A DNA stretch of 64,000 nt from Bacteroidota bacterium (GTDB lineage: Bacteria > Bacteroidota > Bacteroidia > AKYH767-A > 2013-40CM-41-45), in assembly GCA_016720655.1 (NCBI GenBank), contig JADKKE010000015.1, positions 1 to 64,000 on the forward strand, read 5' to 3'. The first letter of the stretch is position 1; every line of letters starts with the position of its first letter. Positions 36,976 through 47,618 of this stretch are shown here, piece by piece. A program made the position numbers and the translations under genes. The notes below the pieces were generated by a model. The model was given only the letters and a program-made list of their open reading frames with translations, did no database searches and was not told the DNA's origin.

Positions 36976-39288
36976 TTAATTCGAAATCACCGAATTTAGC
37001 CTCTCGTTCATAGTAGCGATCGTAAAATGCTCCGCTTTTTCTCTTGCCTGCGTCGACAAACGCAAACATTCTCCTTTGTTAGACGAAAGGAAAAGAATGG
37101 TCTCTGTTATTTTATCCAGATCCTTTACATCAATGCGAAATCCATTCAGCCCATGTTCAACAATTTCAACCGGTCCGCCTACATTCGGAACCAATTCCGG
37201 AATTCCATAAGACATCGCCTCCAGAATTGTCATTCCAAAAGTTTCAATCCATTTGTCGGGATGTGAAAGGTTCAATACCAAATGCGCACGTTCGTAAAAA
37301 GGATGAACATTTTTTTGCTTGGGATACAAAGTAAGATTCACCGGCAACTCTTGTCCGGAAAAATATTTATCAATTTCATTTTTCTCCGAATTGAGAACCA
37401 ATTCGAATTTTACAAGATGAAGTCTTCGTGCGAGTGTTACAAATTCATTTACGCCCTTGTATTCCTTCAATGAACAAAGCATCAAAACAGTGAACGCTTT
37501 CTCATCACTGATTTCATATTGATGGGCTCTGCCTTTGTGACGAAACTCTTCACTCAAAGCATTGTACACCACATGCGGCTCTGGTCCGGTGACAGATTCT
37601 TTCTCTTGCAAAAACCGGGAGACATAAATCACATTGGAGGCTGTCCATTTCACAACTTTTTTCAAAAACCATTTCAATACAGGAGGATTCATCGATGTTT
37701 CATGCAAATGATATATCACCCTCACACCACGAAGCTTTGCGGCGAGTGCTGCACCGAAAGGCAACAATGTATTTACATAGACCGTATCGTTTTTCTTTAG
37801 ATGAAAAAATAATTTAGCAAACAAATGAAGCTGACTGAAAGTCAATGCCACCAGACGCTTCATTTTATTTTCGTGAAAGCGATACCAGAAACTTTTTTCC
37901 TGCACACCCAAGCCGGAGAGAAATCCATCCTGCGTTGCCGAAGAAGTATACAATTGAACTTGCCGGCCCTTTTGAACAAAGCCCCGAATCGCATTGGACA
38001 AAACCAATGGACTTCCACTGAAATCATTCAGCAAGTGAACGCAAATTATTTTCCCTTTAACAGGAAGTCCGGCATACACTTTTTTCAGAACTTCACCTTT
38101 CACATTCCATTGATATTTATCCTGGAAACTCAATTGTGCATAGGTCGAAAAACTTTCCAGCAGAAAAGGATCGGAATGCAAAGTGTTGAGATGTTCGGCA
38201 AAATCCTTTACAGATTGATCATAAGTACTGTATTCTACTTTGAGTCCGCTGGCGATATTTACAAATTCACCGGGACCACAATTGTCAAAACAGATAACAG
38301 GAAGTCCGTACGACATTGCTTCAGCAACCACCATTCCCGCGCCTTCATGCGAAGGGAACAGAAACACATCGGATTGCCTGTACAATATTGATAATTCAGC
38401 TCGCTGAATCCAATGAATAAATGTCACTGCTTCTTTTACCTTAAGATCTTCAGCAAGCTTTTCCAATTGCTTGCGTGCAGGACCATCGCCAACCAATGTC
38501 AGAGAAACATTTTTCTTTTCTTCCTTACTTAAGGAATTGTAGAATGCAGCGAAAGAACGAATTGTGATATCAAAGCCTTTCAGCCACACAAATCTTCCAA
38601 CTGACAGAACACGAAAACCATCTCTGATCTTTTCACCTTCATTTTTCGTTCGCTCAGAGGCTACAGAAGAGCAAATTATCATTTTGGACGAATCAAATTT
38701 CAAATGCTCCGCCACTGCGGAATTCATGCAAAGAATTTTATCCGCTTTTGCTGCTGAGATTTTCAGAAATGGATCCAGATGCCAGAAAGCTTGTTTCAAA
38801 ATCCAACGAAAACGATCCGCGATATAGGATTTCCAGCCATACACAGGAAGGAGATATTCTTTCGGAACTTTTGGATGATGTCCTACAGGTCCCCACACAA
38901 GAGGTTTTTTGAATACCCACAAAAATGTCGGTGTCCAGTCGTTGTGAAAATTAAGGTTGTGTGCAATATCAAAGGGAATTTTTTTTCGTTTCACAAAGAC
39001 CGGCAAAAACAATTGCCACATGTAATAATAGATCATGGAAAGCAGCGGACCTTTTTTCCAGAACCGTGTCCATTTCGGAAGATCATAATACTGGAAATGA
39101 ATATTCTTCGCTTCCGGAACAGTATTCTCGTTCAGATATTTTTCAATTGCTTCACGATTATTTTTTCGTGTGATGGCAATAACTTTGTTAAAGCGTGCAA
39201 TCTGACAGATATAATTCCAGCCCATGCCGTCTTCTGAACCTTTGTATGGATTCACAGCATAAGCGGTCGCAAGTATTGTTCTTTTCAT
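36976..39288 (-). CDS. Two GT4 glycosyltransferases fused in one protein
   Basis: A 770 aa protein with two GT-B modules. Module 1 (about 1-395) has DIAHNLNFHNDWTP, VLSVGRFVWLKGFD, SHEGAGMVVAEAMSYGLPVI. Module 2 (about 400-770) begins GKIICVHLLNDFSGSPLVLS, which looks like the natural N-terminus of a separate transferase, and has FTVLMLCSLKEYKGVNEF and ETFGMTILEAMSYGIPELVP. Both donor-site E-x7-E motifs are present. The frame is unbroken, so this may be a real fusion making a two-step disaccharide extension, or a lost stop codon. It is followed by a strong terminator. Confidence 0.85.
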   Translation of the reverse strand: MKRTILATAYAVNPYKGSEDGMGWNYICQIARFNKVIAITRKNNREAIEKYLNENTVPEAKNIHFQYYDLPKWTRFWKKGPLLSMIYYYMWQLFLPVFVKRKKIPFDIAHNLNFHNDWTPTFLWVFKKPLVWGPVGHHPKVPKEYLLPVYGWKSYIADRFRWILKQAFWHLDPFLKISAAKADKILCMNSAVAEHLKFDSSKMIICSSVASERTKNEGEKIRDGFRVLSVGRFVWLKGFDITIRSFAAFYNSLSKEEKKNVSLTLVGDGPARKQLEKLAEDLKVKEAVTFIHWIQRAELSILYRQSDVFLFPSHEGAGMVVAEAMSYGLPVICFDNCGPGEFVNIASGLKVEYSTYDQSVKDFAEHLNTLHSDPFLLESFSTYAQLSFQDKYQWNVKGEVLKKVYAGLPVKGKIICVHLLNDFSGSPLVLSNAIRGFVQKGRQVQLYTSSATQDGFLSGLGVQEKSFWYRFHENKMKRLVALTFSQLHLFAKLFFHLKKNDTVYVNTLLPFGAALAAKLRGVRVIYHLHETSMNPPVLKWFLKKVVKWTASNVIYVSRFLQEKESVTGPEPHVVYNALSEEFRHKGRAHQYEISDEKAFTVLMLCSLKEYKGVNEFVTLARRLHLVKFELVLNSEKNEIDKYFSGQELPVNLTLYPKQKNVHPFYERAHLVLNLSHPDKWIETFGMTILEAMSYGIPELVPNVGGPVEIVEHGLNGFRIDVKDLDKITETILFLSSNKGECLRLSTQAREKAEHFTIATMNERLNSVISN

Positions 39289-39309
39289 AATCTTGTATTC
39301 AAAATATTT

Positions 39310-40035
39310 TCAGGAAGCAACAACTTGCATCTGACTAACTTGTATTTCATGTGTTGATTTAATTACCCTTGCCGGCACTCCGCCGATCACCGAATTCGAG
39401 GGCATTGATTTCGTAACCACCGCTCCGGCCGCAATCACACAATTGCTTCCGATAATGACGCCGTCAAGAATTGTCACCTTCGCTCCTATCCAGCAATTCG
39501 AACCAATGATGATTCCCTTTCGGCTCACGCCTTGTTCGCGGATGAGCTGTTTCGGGTCTTCGTAATTGTGATTTTCCGGATGACAGGAAAAATATTGTCC
39601 GACGATGCAATCGTTTCCGATTTCCAAACCACCACCTCCACCGAGATATGCAAACTCACCGATCCCCACATTTTCTCCTATATAAATATGACTTCCCAGG
39701 TTATTGAAAGAGGTCGAAATCACAATTCTGCTAAAAGCACCGATTCCACTGTTTCTTCCGATCACCAATTTTCCTTTTCCGGTAGCATTCAATGTTGTAT
39801 GATCTCCGATTTTTACAAATTCACCGAGTTTCATATTTGATAAATAAAAAAACTGAACACCTTTGCCCAAGGCAATTCCTTTTGCATATCTGCCATAAAT
39901 CAATAATCGCAGTCCGCGCAAAAGCTGCAGTGAGAAATTTGCAAAAAAAGAAAACAACAATCCGCCGCGAACTTCTCTATCGAAAGAGAAGCTGGGGTTA
40001 CGCAGGCGGATTGATTGTTGGATGATGTGTTTCAT
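39310..40035 (-). CDS. Left-handed beta-helix acyltransferase
   Basis: A 241 aa protein with hexapeptide repeats throughout (KIGDHTTLNA, GIGAFSRIV, IYIGENVGIGEFAYLGGGGG, IIIGSNCWIGAKVTILDGVI, VIAAGAVVTKSMPSNSVIGG). The pattern ends with the PAR motif (VPARVIK) of WbbJ-type O-acetyltransferases. It should O-acetylate a sugar of the polysaccharide. The N-terminal ~65 residues contain a hydrophobic stretch of uncertain role. It is 21 bp upstream of the double-GT gene and probably in one operon with it. Confidence 0.85.
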   Translation of the reverse strand: MKHIIQQSIRLRNPSFSFDREVRGGLLFSFFANFSLQLLRGLRLLIYGRYAKGIALGKGVQFFYLSNMKLGEFVKIGDHTTLNATGKGKLVIGRNSGIGAFSRIVISTSFNNLGSHIYIGENVGIGEFAYLGGGGGLEIGNDCIVGQYFSCHPENHNYEDPKQLIREQGVSRKGIIIGSNCWIGAKVTILDGVIIGSNCVIAAGAVVTKSMPSNSVIGGVPARVIKSTHEIQVSQMQVVAS

Positions 40036-40044
40036 TTGATTGAC

Positions 40045-40345
40045 TGTTTGGTTGTTACGTGTTCAGAGTTCCGTGTTCGGTGTGAGGACCGCTTAATTAA
40101 TCTAAAGTGTTTCGGGTTCAGGGTTCCGTGTTCTGGGTGTAGATAGTATATCGCTTAATTAATCTATACTGTTTCGGGTTCAGAGTTCAGAGTTTCGTGT
40201 TCTGTGGGTAAATGCTTTGTTATTATTATTTTCTGAACTGAAATCATAAATCTATTTTAAGCCATTCATAAGTTTATCGCCAACCTCAACACTGAACCCT
40301 CAACACTGAACCATTTTACCTTGAAACTGTAAAGCCACTGAACGC
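40045..40345. repeat. TTCAGGGTTCCGTGTTC repeats, inverted pair of arrays
   Basis: Left arrays at about 40057-40205 read GGTTCAGAGTTCCGTGTTC-like words in plus sense; right array at about 40280-40350 reads CAACACTGAACC-like words in minus sense. The spacer (about 75 bp) has no gene. No coding region lies between the acyltransferase and the APH fusion. Confidence 0.75.
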
Positions 40346-40364
40346 TGAACCACTGGAACCACCT

Positions 40365-43052
40365 TCAGTCTGCCCGGACAATCGCTTCCTCAATCACTCT
40401 CAAAGTGTTCACCTTATCCGTATTCTCCACCGGCACATACACTGCACTGGCAGAATGAATCGAAAGTTTATTGAATAGATTTTTATATCCGTTTGTGAGA
40501 TCATTGATTGCCGTTTCGTCGAGCTCTTGTTTGCGACTAAGGATGTCTTCCACAGGTGCAAAGAGAAGGATGTTGACTTCCGGTTTGAACAAGAGTCGGT
40601 ACAACACTTTCGTGACTTTTTGATTTACATGAATATTGGATCTGCGTCCGTCGACGATGAAATCGAAATAATAACGATCGTAGAGAACGATGTATCCACG
40701 GAGATTGTATTTGAAGTAGATATAAAACTGTCCGAGGAGATAATCAGTATAGTAATAGGCAAAGCGAAGAATGGAAGAAACAGAACTTTTGTTTGTTCCG
40801 GTTCGAGGCAAATGACTCACCGAAATTTGCTCCGCTTTTTCTTTTCCGTGTTTCCAGGCACTCAGAATCGGGAATATCGACGGACGGTGACGCACAACAA
40901 CAACCTTTTTCCGGAATTTCTCACGAAGAATTTGTTGCAGCTCTTCGATAATGGTAGATTTTCCTGCTCCATCAACTCCTGTCAGCGTAATCATCATGCC
41001 ACGACGATAATTCAACTCACGAACCGAATCGATTAGATAGTTGATTTTAGATTTTAGATTGTTGATTGGGGTGTTCGAGGGATATTTGCTTATCGCATGG
41101 ATTATGTTCTTGTGTTGCTTTGGCTGGTATTTTACAAAATCCTGAAGATCATCGCAACGAAATTTGAAAGATGAATGCAAATGATTGAGGATTTGTCCGC
41201 GCTGCACATAGTCCAGAGAATTGTAATAATTTACATAGCGCTCGGGCAAGGATGCTCCATTGAGTGTATAAAACAACCATGTGTATTCGAAACAAAAACG
41301 TTTGTCCGGAACACGAATTCCTTCAGCATTGCTGATGGCGCTTCTGAGAACTTTCTTCGCATCCAGGTATTCCAGTCCTTTGCGCTGGAACTTATGAATC
41401 AGATCAAGAGAAACAAAACTCTGGTCTTCAAAATAAAGTTCCACCGTTGTCATGAAGGATTTGCGATAAACTTTTGTCTTCACAACTCCACTTTGCCTTT
41501 TGAGTAATTTCAGATAATCCGGAAGATCTTCTTTGCTCACCAACATATCCAAATCAGAGTATTCAGGAATGTCCTCAATACTTGCATGGATAAATTTCAA
41601 CATTGCATACTTTTTGAATCTTATCTGTTTGAAATAATTACGGATAAATAATTTTCGCTGAGAAATACCTTCGGCAGCAGGCAAAGTGCGGCTGAGTGCT
41701 TCATCCCAGGTATCCATCAACCAATACGCTTGAGCATGCAATTTTTCCTGAAGGAGATATACATTCAGATAATAACTAACCGTTGAAAGAAGATAAAGTT
41801 TGTAATGCAGATCAGCATCGATCTTAAAAACTTTGATGAATTCTTTAATAGCAGGGAGATCCAAAGCCTTACGAATTTCCGCTTCAATTTTCTCCAGTGA
41901 TGATTTGCGAATCATCACTTCTTTTTGAAAGATAAAATGAAACAAATCAAACAAGACCGGCGCATCGCGTCGGGCTAATTCCCAGTCGTACACATGCAAT
42001 TTATTCTCGCTGGAATACATGTTCCAGGGAGTAAAATCTCCATGCGAAATTCCAAAATGTACCGTGGACGATAAATCAATATTTTTTTGCAATACCTGGA
42101 GTTTCTCGAGCAATTGCTCCGCAACAGGCAAGGATTTCTTCATCACATTTTTCTTAACCAGATAAATATTCTGGATCACACGCTCTGCAAATTCCGATGA
42201 ACGGATTTTTTCGGCAGTTAAATTCTTCATATACAATTCCACCAATGCTCCGGCATGCAACGCGGTAAATTCAGTGGAATGAATGATTTTCTCGGGCTTG
42301 ATGTTGTCGACGACCTCTGCATCCATCTCTTCCACATGAATCACACGCGGACATGTCATGCTTTTAAAACCGGAATTCTTCATCGCTTCCAGCATTTGCT
42401 TTTCGTTGCGGATCAGAAAACCGGAATGAGTGTTCAGCGGAATCTTTATAAAATGACTTGTTTTTCCTTTTGAATTTACTTCAACTATGCATTTCCTGTT
42501 TACACCTACTGTTCCTGTAAAAATGGAATATTGATGATGTTCAATTTGTTGGAGTAGATTATCCAGGCGTGAAGGCTGACGGGAATACAAAGTGAAGGAT
42601 AGTGATGCCGCACTTGAACGCAATCCCAAATGAAAAGCGATCTTGATCAAGCCCTGGAACAATCTGCCTTTCCAGGTGCTGGCATTGTATAAATTTAAAA
42701 ATGTTGGCTTTGTAAGTTCAACAGGATAGATCCATCGCAATGTTTTATCCGGATTACTGATTCCGTGAAAAGATTTGGAATGAAATCCCGGCAATGTATG
42801 CCGACTGCCGGAAAGCAAAATAATCTGCGAGAATTTCTCCAGGTCTTTTATCTCCGAAAGATAATCGGGATCAGAAATCAGCAAGATCACTTGTTCACTT
42901 TCTACGATCGATTCCTCATGATGAAAAATCTGGATCGGAAAGCTTCCGCGTTTGTCGATCCCCTGATCCTCAGCGAGAACGAATACTTTTTTTCCTTCGC
43001 CTGAAAACAGTCGGAGCAGGATTGACAAATCGGAATTTTGGAATGTAGACAT
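40365..43052 (-). CDS. APH-like kinase + nucleotidyltransferase-like + thymidylate-kinase-like fusion
   Basis: An 895 aa protein of three parts. Residues about 190-400 are an aminoglycoside-phosphotransferase-like kinase: catalytic HGDFTPWNMY and metal-binding VYDWELARRDAP. Residues about 480-600 resemble minimal nucleotidyltransferases (YSDLDMLVSKEDLPDYLKLL). Residues about 680-895 are a P-loop kinase of the thymidylate-kinase fold: MITLTGVDGAGKSTIIEEL, then LYDRYYFDF. The N-terminal 180 residues are unclear. Context suggests modification or activation of a sugar or lipid carrier for the polysaccharide. The true substrate cannot be read from sequence. Confidence 0.7.
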   Translation of the reverse strand: MSTFQNSDLSILLRLFSGEGKKVFVLAEDQGIDKRGSFPIQIFHHEESIVESEQVILLISDPDYLSEIKDLEKFSQIILLSGSRHTLPGFHSKSFHGISNPDKTLRWIYPVELTKPTFLNLYNASTWKGRLFQGLIKIAFHLGLRSSAASLSFTLYSRQPSRLDNLLQQIEHHQYSIFTGTVGVNRKCIVEVNSKGKTSHFIKIPLNTHSGFLIRNEKQMLEAMKNSGFKSMTCPRVIHVEEMDAEVVDNIKPEKIIHSTEFTALHAGALVELYMKNLTAEKIRSSEFAERVIQNIYLVKKNVMKKSLPVAEQLLEKLQVLQKNIDLSSTVHFGISHGDFTPWNMYSSENKLHVYDWELARRDAPVLFDLFHFIFQKEVMIRKSSLEKIEAEIRKALDLPAIKEFIKVFKIDADLHYKLYLLSTVSYYLNVYLLQEKLHAQAYWLMDTWDEALSRTLPAAEGISQRKLFIRNYFKQIRFKKYAMLKFIHASIEDIPEYSDLDMLVSKEDLPDYLKLLKRQSGVVKTKVYRKSFMTTVELYFEDQSFVSLDLIHKFQRKGLEYLDAKKVLRSAISNAEGIRVPDKRFCFEYTWLFYTLNGASLPERYVNYYNSLDYVQRGQILNHLHSSFKFRCDDLQDFVKYQPKQHKNIIHAISKYPSNTPINNLKSKINYLIDSVRELNYRRGMMITLTGVDGAGKSTIIEELQQILREKFRKKVVVVRHRPSIFPILSAWKHGKEKAEQISVSHLPRTGTNKSSVSSILRFAYYYTDYLLGQFYIYFKYNLRGYIVLYDRYYFDFIVDGRRSNIHVNQKVTKVLYRLLFKPEVNILLFAPVEDILSRKQELDETAINDLTNGYKNLFNKLSIHSASAVYVPVENTDKVNTLRVIEEAIVRAD

Positions 43053-43204
43053 GACGATGATAGAATTCGGTCGCCATTACCGTAAACCATGCCACCCGCA
43101 AATCAGGTCATTTTAGAGAGAAAAAGGGGTGTTTTCTTATTGTTAAGTTGTAAAATGGGAAGGGAATCCCAATTCCGGAAACAGGCTCCGTTTGCCAACG
43201 GTGA

Positions 43205-43390
43205 TTTAAACGCAGAGTGCGCAAAGGTTATCCGCATGGTTCGCAGAGGAGGAATTCGGTATTTGCTAAGAACGTTCAAAAAGCATGTGTCCAATAATGT
43301 AAATATTGTTTTGCATGCGCTTACAAAAAAGAACAACAACCTCTGCGAACCCTGCGGTAAACCTTTGCGTTCTCTGCGTTTAAACCCACC
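43205..43390. repeat. Inverted CGCAGAG/GCAAAGG repeat
   Basis: Left arm AAACGCAGAGTGCGCAAAGG and TTCGCAGAGG, right arm CCTCTGCGAA and CCTTTGCGTTCTCTGCGTTT, with about 80 bp between. Same family as 16695-16828 and 27189-27557. Confidence 0.8.
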
Positions 43391-43695
<305 letters not shown>

Positions 43696-43969
43696 TGGGC
43701 GTTTAAAATATTGGTCTGCTAATAAGAATGTCCTTATTGAAATGGAAGATGTTTTCTGAAAGTGGATCACCTCAATGCAAAATCCTTTTAACCGTTGCCA
43801 ACGGTGCACAAAGTTTTACCGCAAAGGACGCGGAGACGTATATGGAATTTGAAAGAACGAAATTCAAAAGAAGTGACAGCCCAACCCCGTAGGGGTTAAA
43901 TGTTTATAACATCAAAGAAATGTCAAACATTCGGAGAATACACACCGGAATTTCAAAACAAAAAAATCC

Positions 43970-45238
43970 CTAAGAAATCTGAACAGCCCCGCCCACCTTC
44001 ACCATCACCCTCTCCCTCCTCGACAGATGCGCATTGTACTCCATCACACCATAAAAAATCAAGAGCTGATAAAAGAGAATCCCATAATTCGTCTCTCCAA
44101 AAATTCCAAACTCCGTAAATGAATTAATCAAAATCGGAATAAAGAGCGCCACAAAAAAACTTTTCTTCTCCAAATCTTTTGTCTTCAAAAAATAACGAAC
44201 TGTCAATACCAATTGCACCAGCACCAACAACAAACCCACAATCCCCAGATTCATCAAAACCTGGATAAAAGTATTGTGCGTCATCTGTCCGGCATAGGTA
44301 TGCACACTCTGGAAATAATCCTTGTACGCAATCCGCATGTACCCGAAACCAAACAAAGGCTCCTTCGGCAAACCCTCTGTGAGCAAGGCTTTCCAGAAAG
44401 GCAGACGTCCGGTCATGCTCATCACTTCCTCTACATTTCCCTGTTTGAAAATGATCATCGAGATCGCGAAAGGCATGGCAACAGCAAGCGATATAAGTAC
44501 GCCGACTTTCAGTTTTTTGATTCTGACTTTTTCCTGTGAAATACAAAAGGATCAGGACGAAACCAATCAACGAAGAACGTGAACCTGTCAGCAAGAGCAC
44601 CGCAATCGCAATGCCCAGCATGAAAATCAAGAGCACTTTGTTTCGCTTTTCTTTCAGCTCCACCGCCGACATCGCAGCACCAATCACCGCCAGCATTCCC
44701 AGCTCATTCGGATTCATCAGGTATCCGCCCAGCCGCGCTTCTTCACCACCATGCGTCAGACGGTAAAAAATATCGGGAGCGACAATCACACCGACAATAA
44801 ATGTTAGCAAGACAAAGAAAACCGAATTACCAACAAGATAACTCAGCCTCAGATTTGCTTCTGGAAGATATTTTCGAATCAATAAAAATACAGCGATGAA
44901 ATAATACGCAAAGAGAAAACTTTCCAGATTCATCAGCAATTGCAAAGCTGAATAGGCCACATCCGAACTCCAGAAAAATGAAATGAAACCAAGCGCCAGA
45001 TAAGCGCCGTAAAAAATCGGAATCAAGGAATTTTGCCAGGACCAGCTCGCCAGCCAGCCTTTATTCTTCAAAGAAGTATACACGCCAAAATCGCCAGCGT
45101 CATTCCCGTTCTGAAAAAAATCTTCAGCACACGCGTGATGACAATATTTTCCGAAATCGTAAAATACCCTACAATCTTGATCAACAAGATCAGAATGAGG
45201 ATATTAACAAGCTTTTGGATGCGTACTGTGTTCTCCAT
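43970..45238 (-). CDS. O-antigen ligase / Wzy-like polymerase, two frame breaks
   Basis: From ATG 45238 (MENTVRIQKLVNILILILLI). A break near 45083 and another near 44500 split the gene; one base restores AILAVYTSLKNKGWLASW at the first. About ten or more transmembrane helices. The family motif is the periplasmic loop TGRLPFWKALLTEGLPKEPL with FGFGYMRIAY and HNTFIQVLMNLGIVGLLL, typical of Wzy_C/O-antigen ligase. It would polymerise repeat units or ligate the glycan in the periplasm. The start lies 5 bp after the GT4 stop. Confidence 0.82.
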
Positions 45239-45243
45239 TTTTC

Positions 45244-46362
45244 TCAGGCAGCATAGGCCTTCAGCAACTGGCGGGCAATATTTTGCCAGTCGAATTCCGA
45301 CTGAACCATCTTACGTGCCTGCATGCGCTTCTGTTCCCATTTCCGGTCAGAAATTTCACGAACAGCCTGTTTCATCGCCCGGTAAAGATCCCAGGAAGTG
45401 TTCGCCGGCAAGGCAATGCCTGCATCGAAGTCCCGGATATAAGCGGCCATATTTGTTTCTTCACTCACTATGCAGGGAATCATCAAAGCCGAAGCTTCAA
45501 GTACCGACATCGGCAAACCTTCATTGCGCGAAGGATGCAAAAACACATCCATGTTGGCGATGAGATTCAGTTTTTCTTCACCATAGCTGGCGCCATAAAA
45601 AGTGACGGAGCGTTTCAGACCGAGGGACTCAACCCTTTGCTCCAGAAGCTGACGATCTTCCCCATCACCAATCAACCACAATTCTCCTTCGGAATTTTCA
45701 TCCTGCTTAAAACGAGAAAATGCCTCCAGCATCAAATCCAATCCCTTGGTATAGGCAGTGAGCCGTCCGCAAAAACCAAAGACAGTTCCGCTGTTCTTCG
45801 GCATTTGAGTATAAGTGAATTTTAATTCATTTAAATCCTGTCCGTTTGGAATCAGAATTTTATGGGTTCCCGGAATGAGCTTCTCAACAGCTTCGTACTC
45901 TGTCTTGCCAAGGAAGTGAATCATTTTCGCGGAACTCAGCACCGACTTCTCAAACAATGGGAAATACAGACTTTTCACAAAATGATTTTTCTCCAATGCA
46001 ATTGTATTGTAACTGCCATGCGGAGTGAAGATGAATTCACGATCCGCAGCACGCAATATTTTTACAGCATGATAAAATTCAGGTATAAAACCACCATGCA
46101 GATGAAACTTCGTTTCCGGCGACGTTTCACGAATCGCTTTCGCAAGCTTATGATCGATTCTGAATTTATTCGAATACGACTGAAACAAACGCGTTTCATA
46201 ATTCCTGTCGGGAAAACTTCCTTCCGGTGATGGAGTAATTCCCCATACCTGGACATGCTGACCGAGTAATGTTTGATGTGTAGCCAATTGGTGAACAACA
46301 TTATTAACGCCATTCATCCGTTGCGGATTCGCTTTTCCTAAAATGAGGTGAATTATTTCCAT
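45244..46362 (-). CDS. GT4 glycosyltransferase
   Basis: A 372 aa GT-B enzyme. The N-terminus IIHLILGKANPQRMNGVNNV has the GGV-like acceptor loop. The C-terminal half has FGFCGRLTAYTKGLDLMLEA, LWLIGDGEDRQLLE, VFLHPSRNEGLPMSVLEASA (donor-site E-x7-E). It is in the middle of the EPS operon, overlapping the flippase stop by 10 bp and followed 5 bp later by the ligase. Sugar specificity unknown. Confidence 0.88.
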   Translation of the reverse strand: MEIIHLILGKANPQRMNGVNNVVHQLATHQTLLGQHVQVWGITPSPEGSFPDRNYETRLFQSYSNKFRIDHKLAKAIRETSPETKFHLHGGFIPEFYHAVKILRAADREFIFTPHGSYNTIALEKNHFVKSLYFPLFEKSVLSSAKMIHFLGKTEYEAVEKLIPGTHKILIPNGQDLNELKFTYTQMPKNSGTVFGFCGRLTAYTKGLDLMLEAFSRFKQDENSEGELWLIGDGEDRQLLEQRVESLGLKRSVTFYGASYGEEKLNLIANMDVFLHPSRNEGLPMSVLEASALMIPCIVSEETNMAAYIRDFDAGIALPANTSWDLYRAMKQAVREISDRKWEQKRMQARKMVQSEFDWQNIARQLLKAYAA

Positions 46363-47618
46363 ACAATAGTGAGTTCAGATTTTAAAGAGTATAAATACCA
46401 GACTTGAACAATAATTTGAGTTACAATTAATCCCGCAAAGACTCCGGCCATGCCGAAAGTACTTACCATGGGAGCCGCCAGAATCAGACTGAAGCCGGCG
46501 CTGAGTACATAGGAGATAAAAATGTCGCGGTTTTTTTCTACCGTTCTGATAAAGAAACGCAGCAACAATCCCGTGAAGACAAACAAATACAAAAGCGCGA
46601 AACCAAAGAGCACATTTTCGTATTTGATATAATCATGTCCGTACAGGAAATCGATAATCTGACTGGAGAACACTACGATGCAGAGGATCAACATAAATGT
46701 CGCCGCACCTGCCAGCAACATCACCTGGCGCAAGTAAGCGTAGAGATTCTTCAAGCCTTTTTCATGGTAAATCTTCGCTGCATTCGTCGGAATGAAATTT
46801 TCCATAGCGAGAAACAGGATGTTCAGCACGCCGATAATATTTTGCGCCATCCGAATCGCACCAACCGAAACCGGACCGAGAATTCCTCCTGCCGTGACAA
46901 TAAAGAAATTTCCGCTAAACCATTGCAGCAAGGAAGTTCCAATCAACCAGCCCGAGTAATTCCAGGTTTCTCTCAGATGTGTTCCGAATTCCTGGAAATG
47001 CCATTGCAGACTTTTCGTTTTCAGCAAACCATAAGTCGAAGAAATACTGTTCGACAAAGCAATGATGATGATGGCACGCTGAAGGTTGAGTTGGTGCAGA
47101 TAGGCGACTGCGACCAACCCAACAATCTGCGTACTATAAGAAATGAGATCCAATACGAGGGCGGTACGGCTCCTTCCTTCAACAAAAAATAATTTTCTGA
47201 AATATTCATTCATCAGATAGGTGAGCACAGCCAATGGCATAATGATCTCAACCGACCGGAGTTCAAGCGAATCAAAAAACATCACCGTAGAAAATCTGCA
47301 AAACAAATACGTAATCGCTGCAACCAATAATGCAAAAAGCAATTGTTGCAGGAACATCATATTCAGGAATGCGTCTTTTTCTTCTTTCTCTTTTTTCGGT
47401 AACAATGTTTGCAACGGCGCAATGATAAATGCCTGTTGGATACTCCCAAAAAACAAAACCACAAGCCATGACATCGCAAACACACCATAACTACTCAATC
47501 CCAGGAAACGTGCAAGCAGGACACCGGTAATAAATCCGGCACCGCTCACCACAGCCTGGTCCATCAATGCGATGGGAGCCTGACGGTTAGTATTGTATAT
47601 GTATTTTAATTTTCTCAC
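46353..47618 (-). CDS. Wzx-like flippase (MATE/MVF superfamily)
   Basis: A 421 aa protein with about 12 membrane helices. The N-terminal region (MDQAVVSGAGFITGVLLARF, LGLSSYGVFAMSWLVVLFFG) is the family signature of oligosaccharide flippases. It flips lipid-linked repeat units from the inner to the outer leaflet. It overlaps the Wzz-kinase gene by 4 bp and the GT4 gene by 10 bp, so they are coupled. Intact frame. Confidence 0.85.
   Translation of the reverse strand: MRKLKYIYNTNRQAPIALMDQAVVSGAGFITGVLLARFLGLSSYGVFAMSWLVVLFFGSIQQAFIIAPLQTLLPKKEKEEKDAFLNMMFLQQLLFALLVAAITYLFCRFSTVMFFDSLELRSVEIIMPLAVLTYLMNEYFRKLFFVEGRSRTALVLDLISYSTQIVGLVAVAYLHQLNLQRAIIIIALSNSISSTYGLLKTKSLQWHFQEFGTHLRETWNYSGWLIGTSLLQWFSGNFFIVTAGGILGPVSVGAIRMAQNIIGVLNILFLAMENFIPTNAAKIYHEKGLKNLYAYLRQVMLLAGAATFMLILCIVVFSSQIIDFLYGHDYIKYENVLFGFALLYLFVFTGLLLRFFIRTVEKNRDIFISYVLSAGFSLILAAPMVSTFGMAGVFAGLIVTQIIVQVWYLYSLKSELTIVWK

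Noticed and set aside
39310..40035. Complementary open frames opposite the acyltransferase
   Set aside because: Antisense shadows without support.
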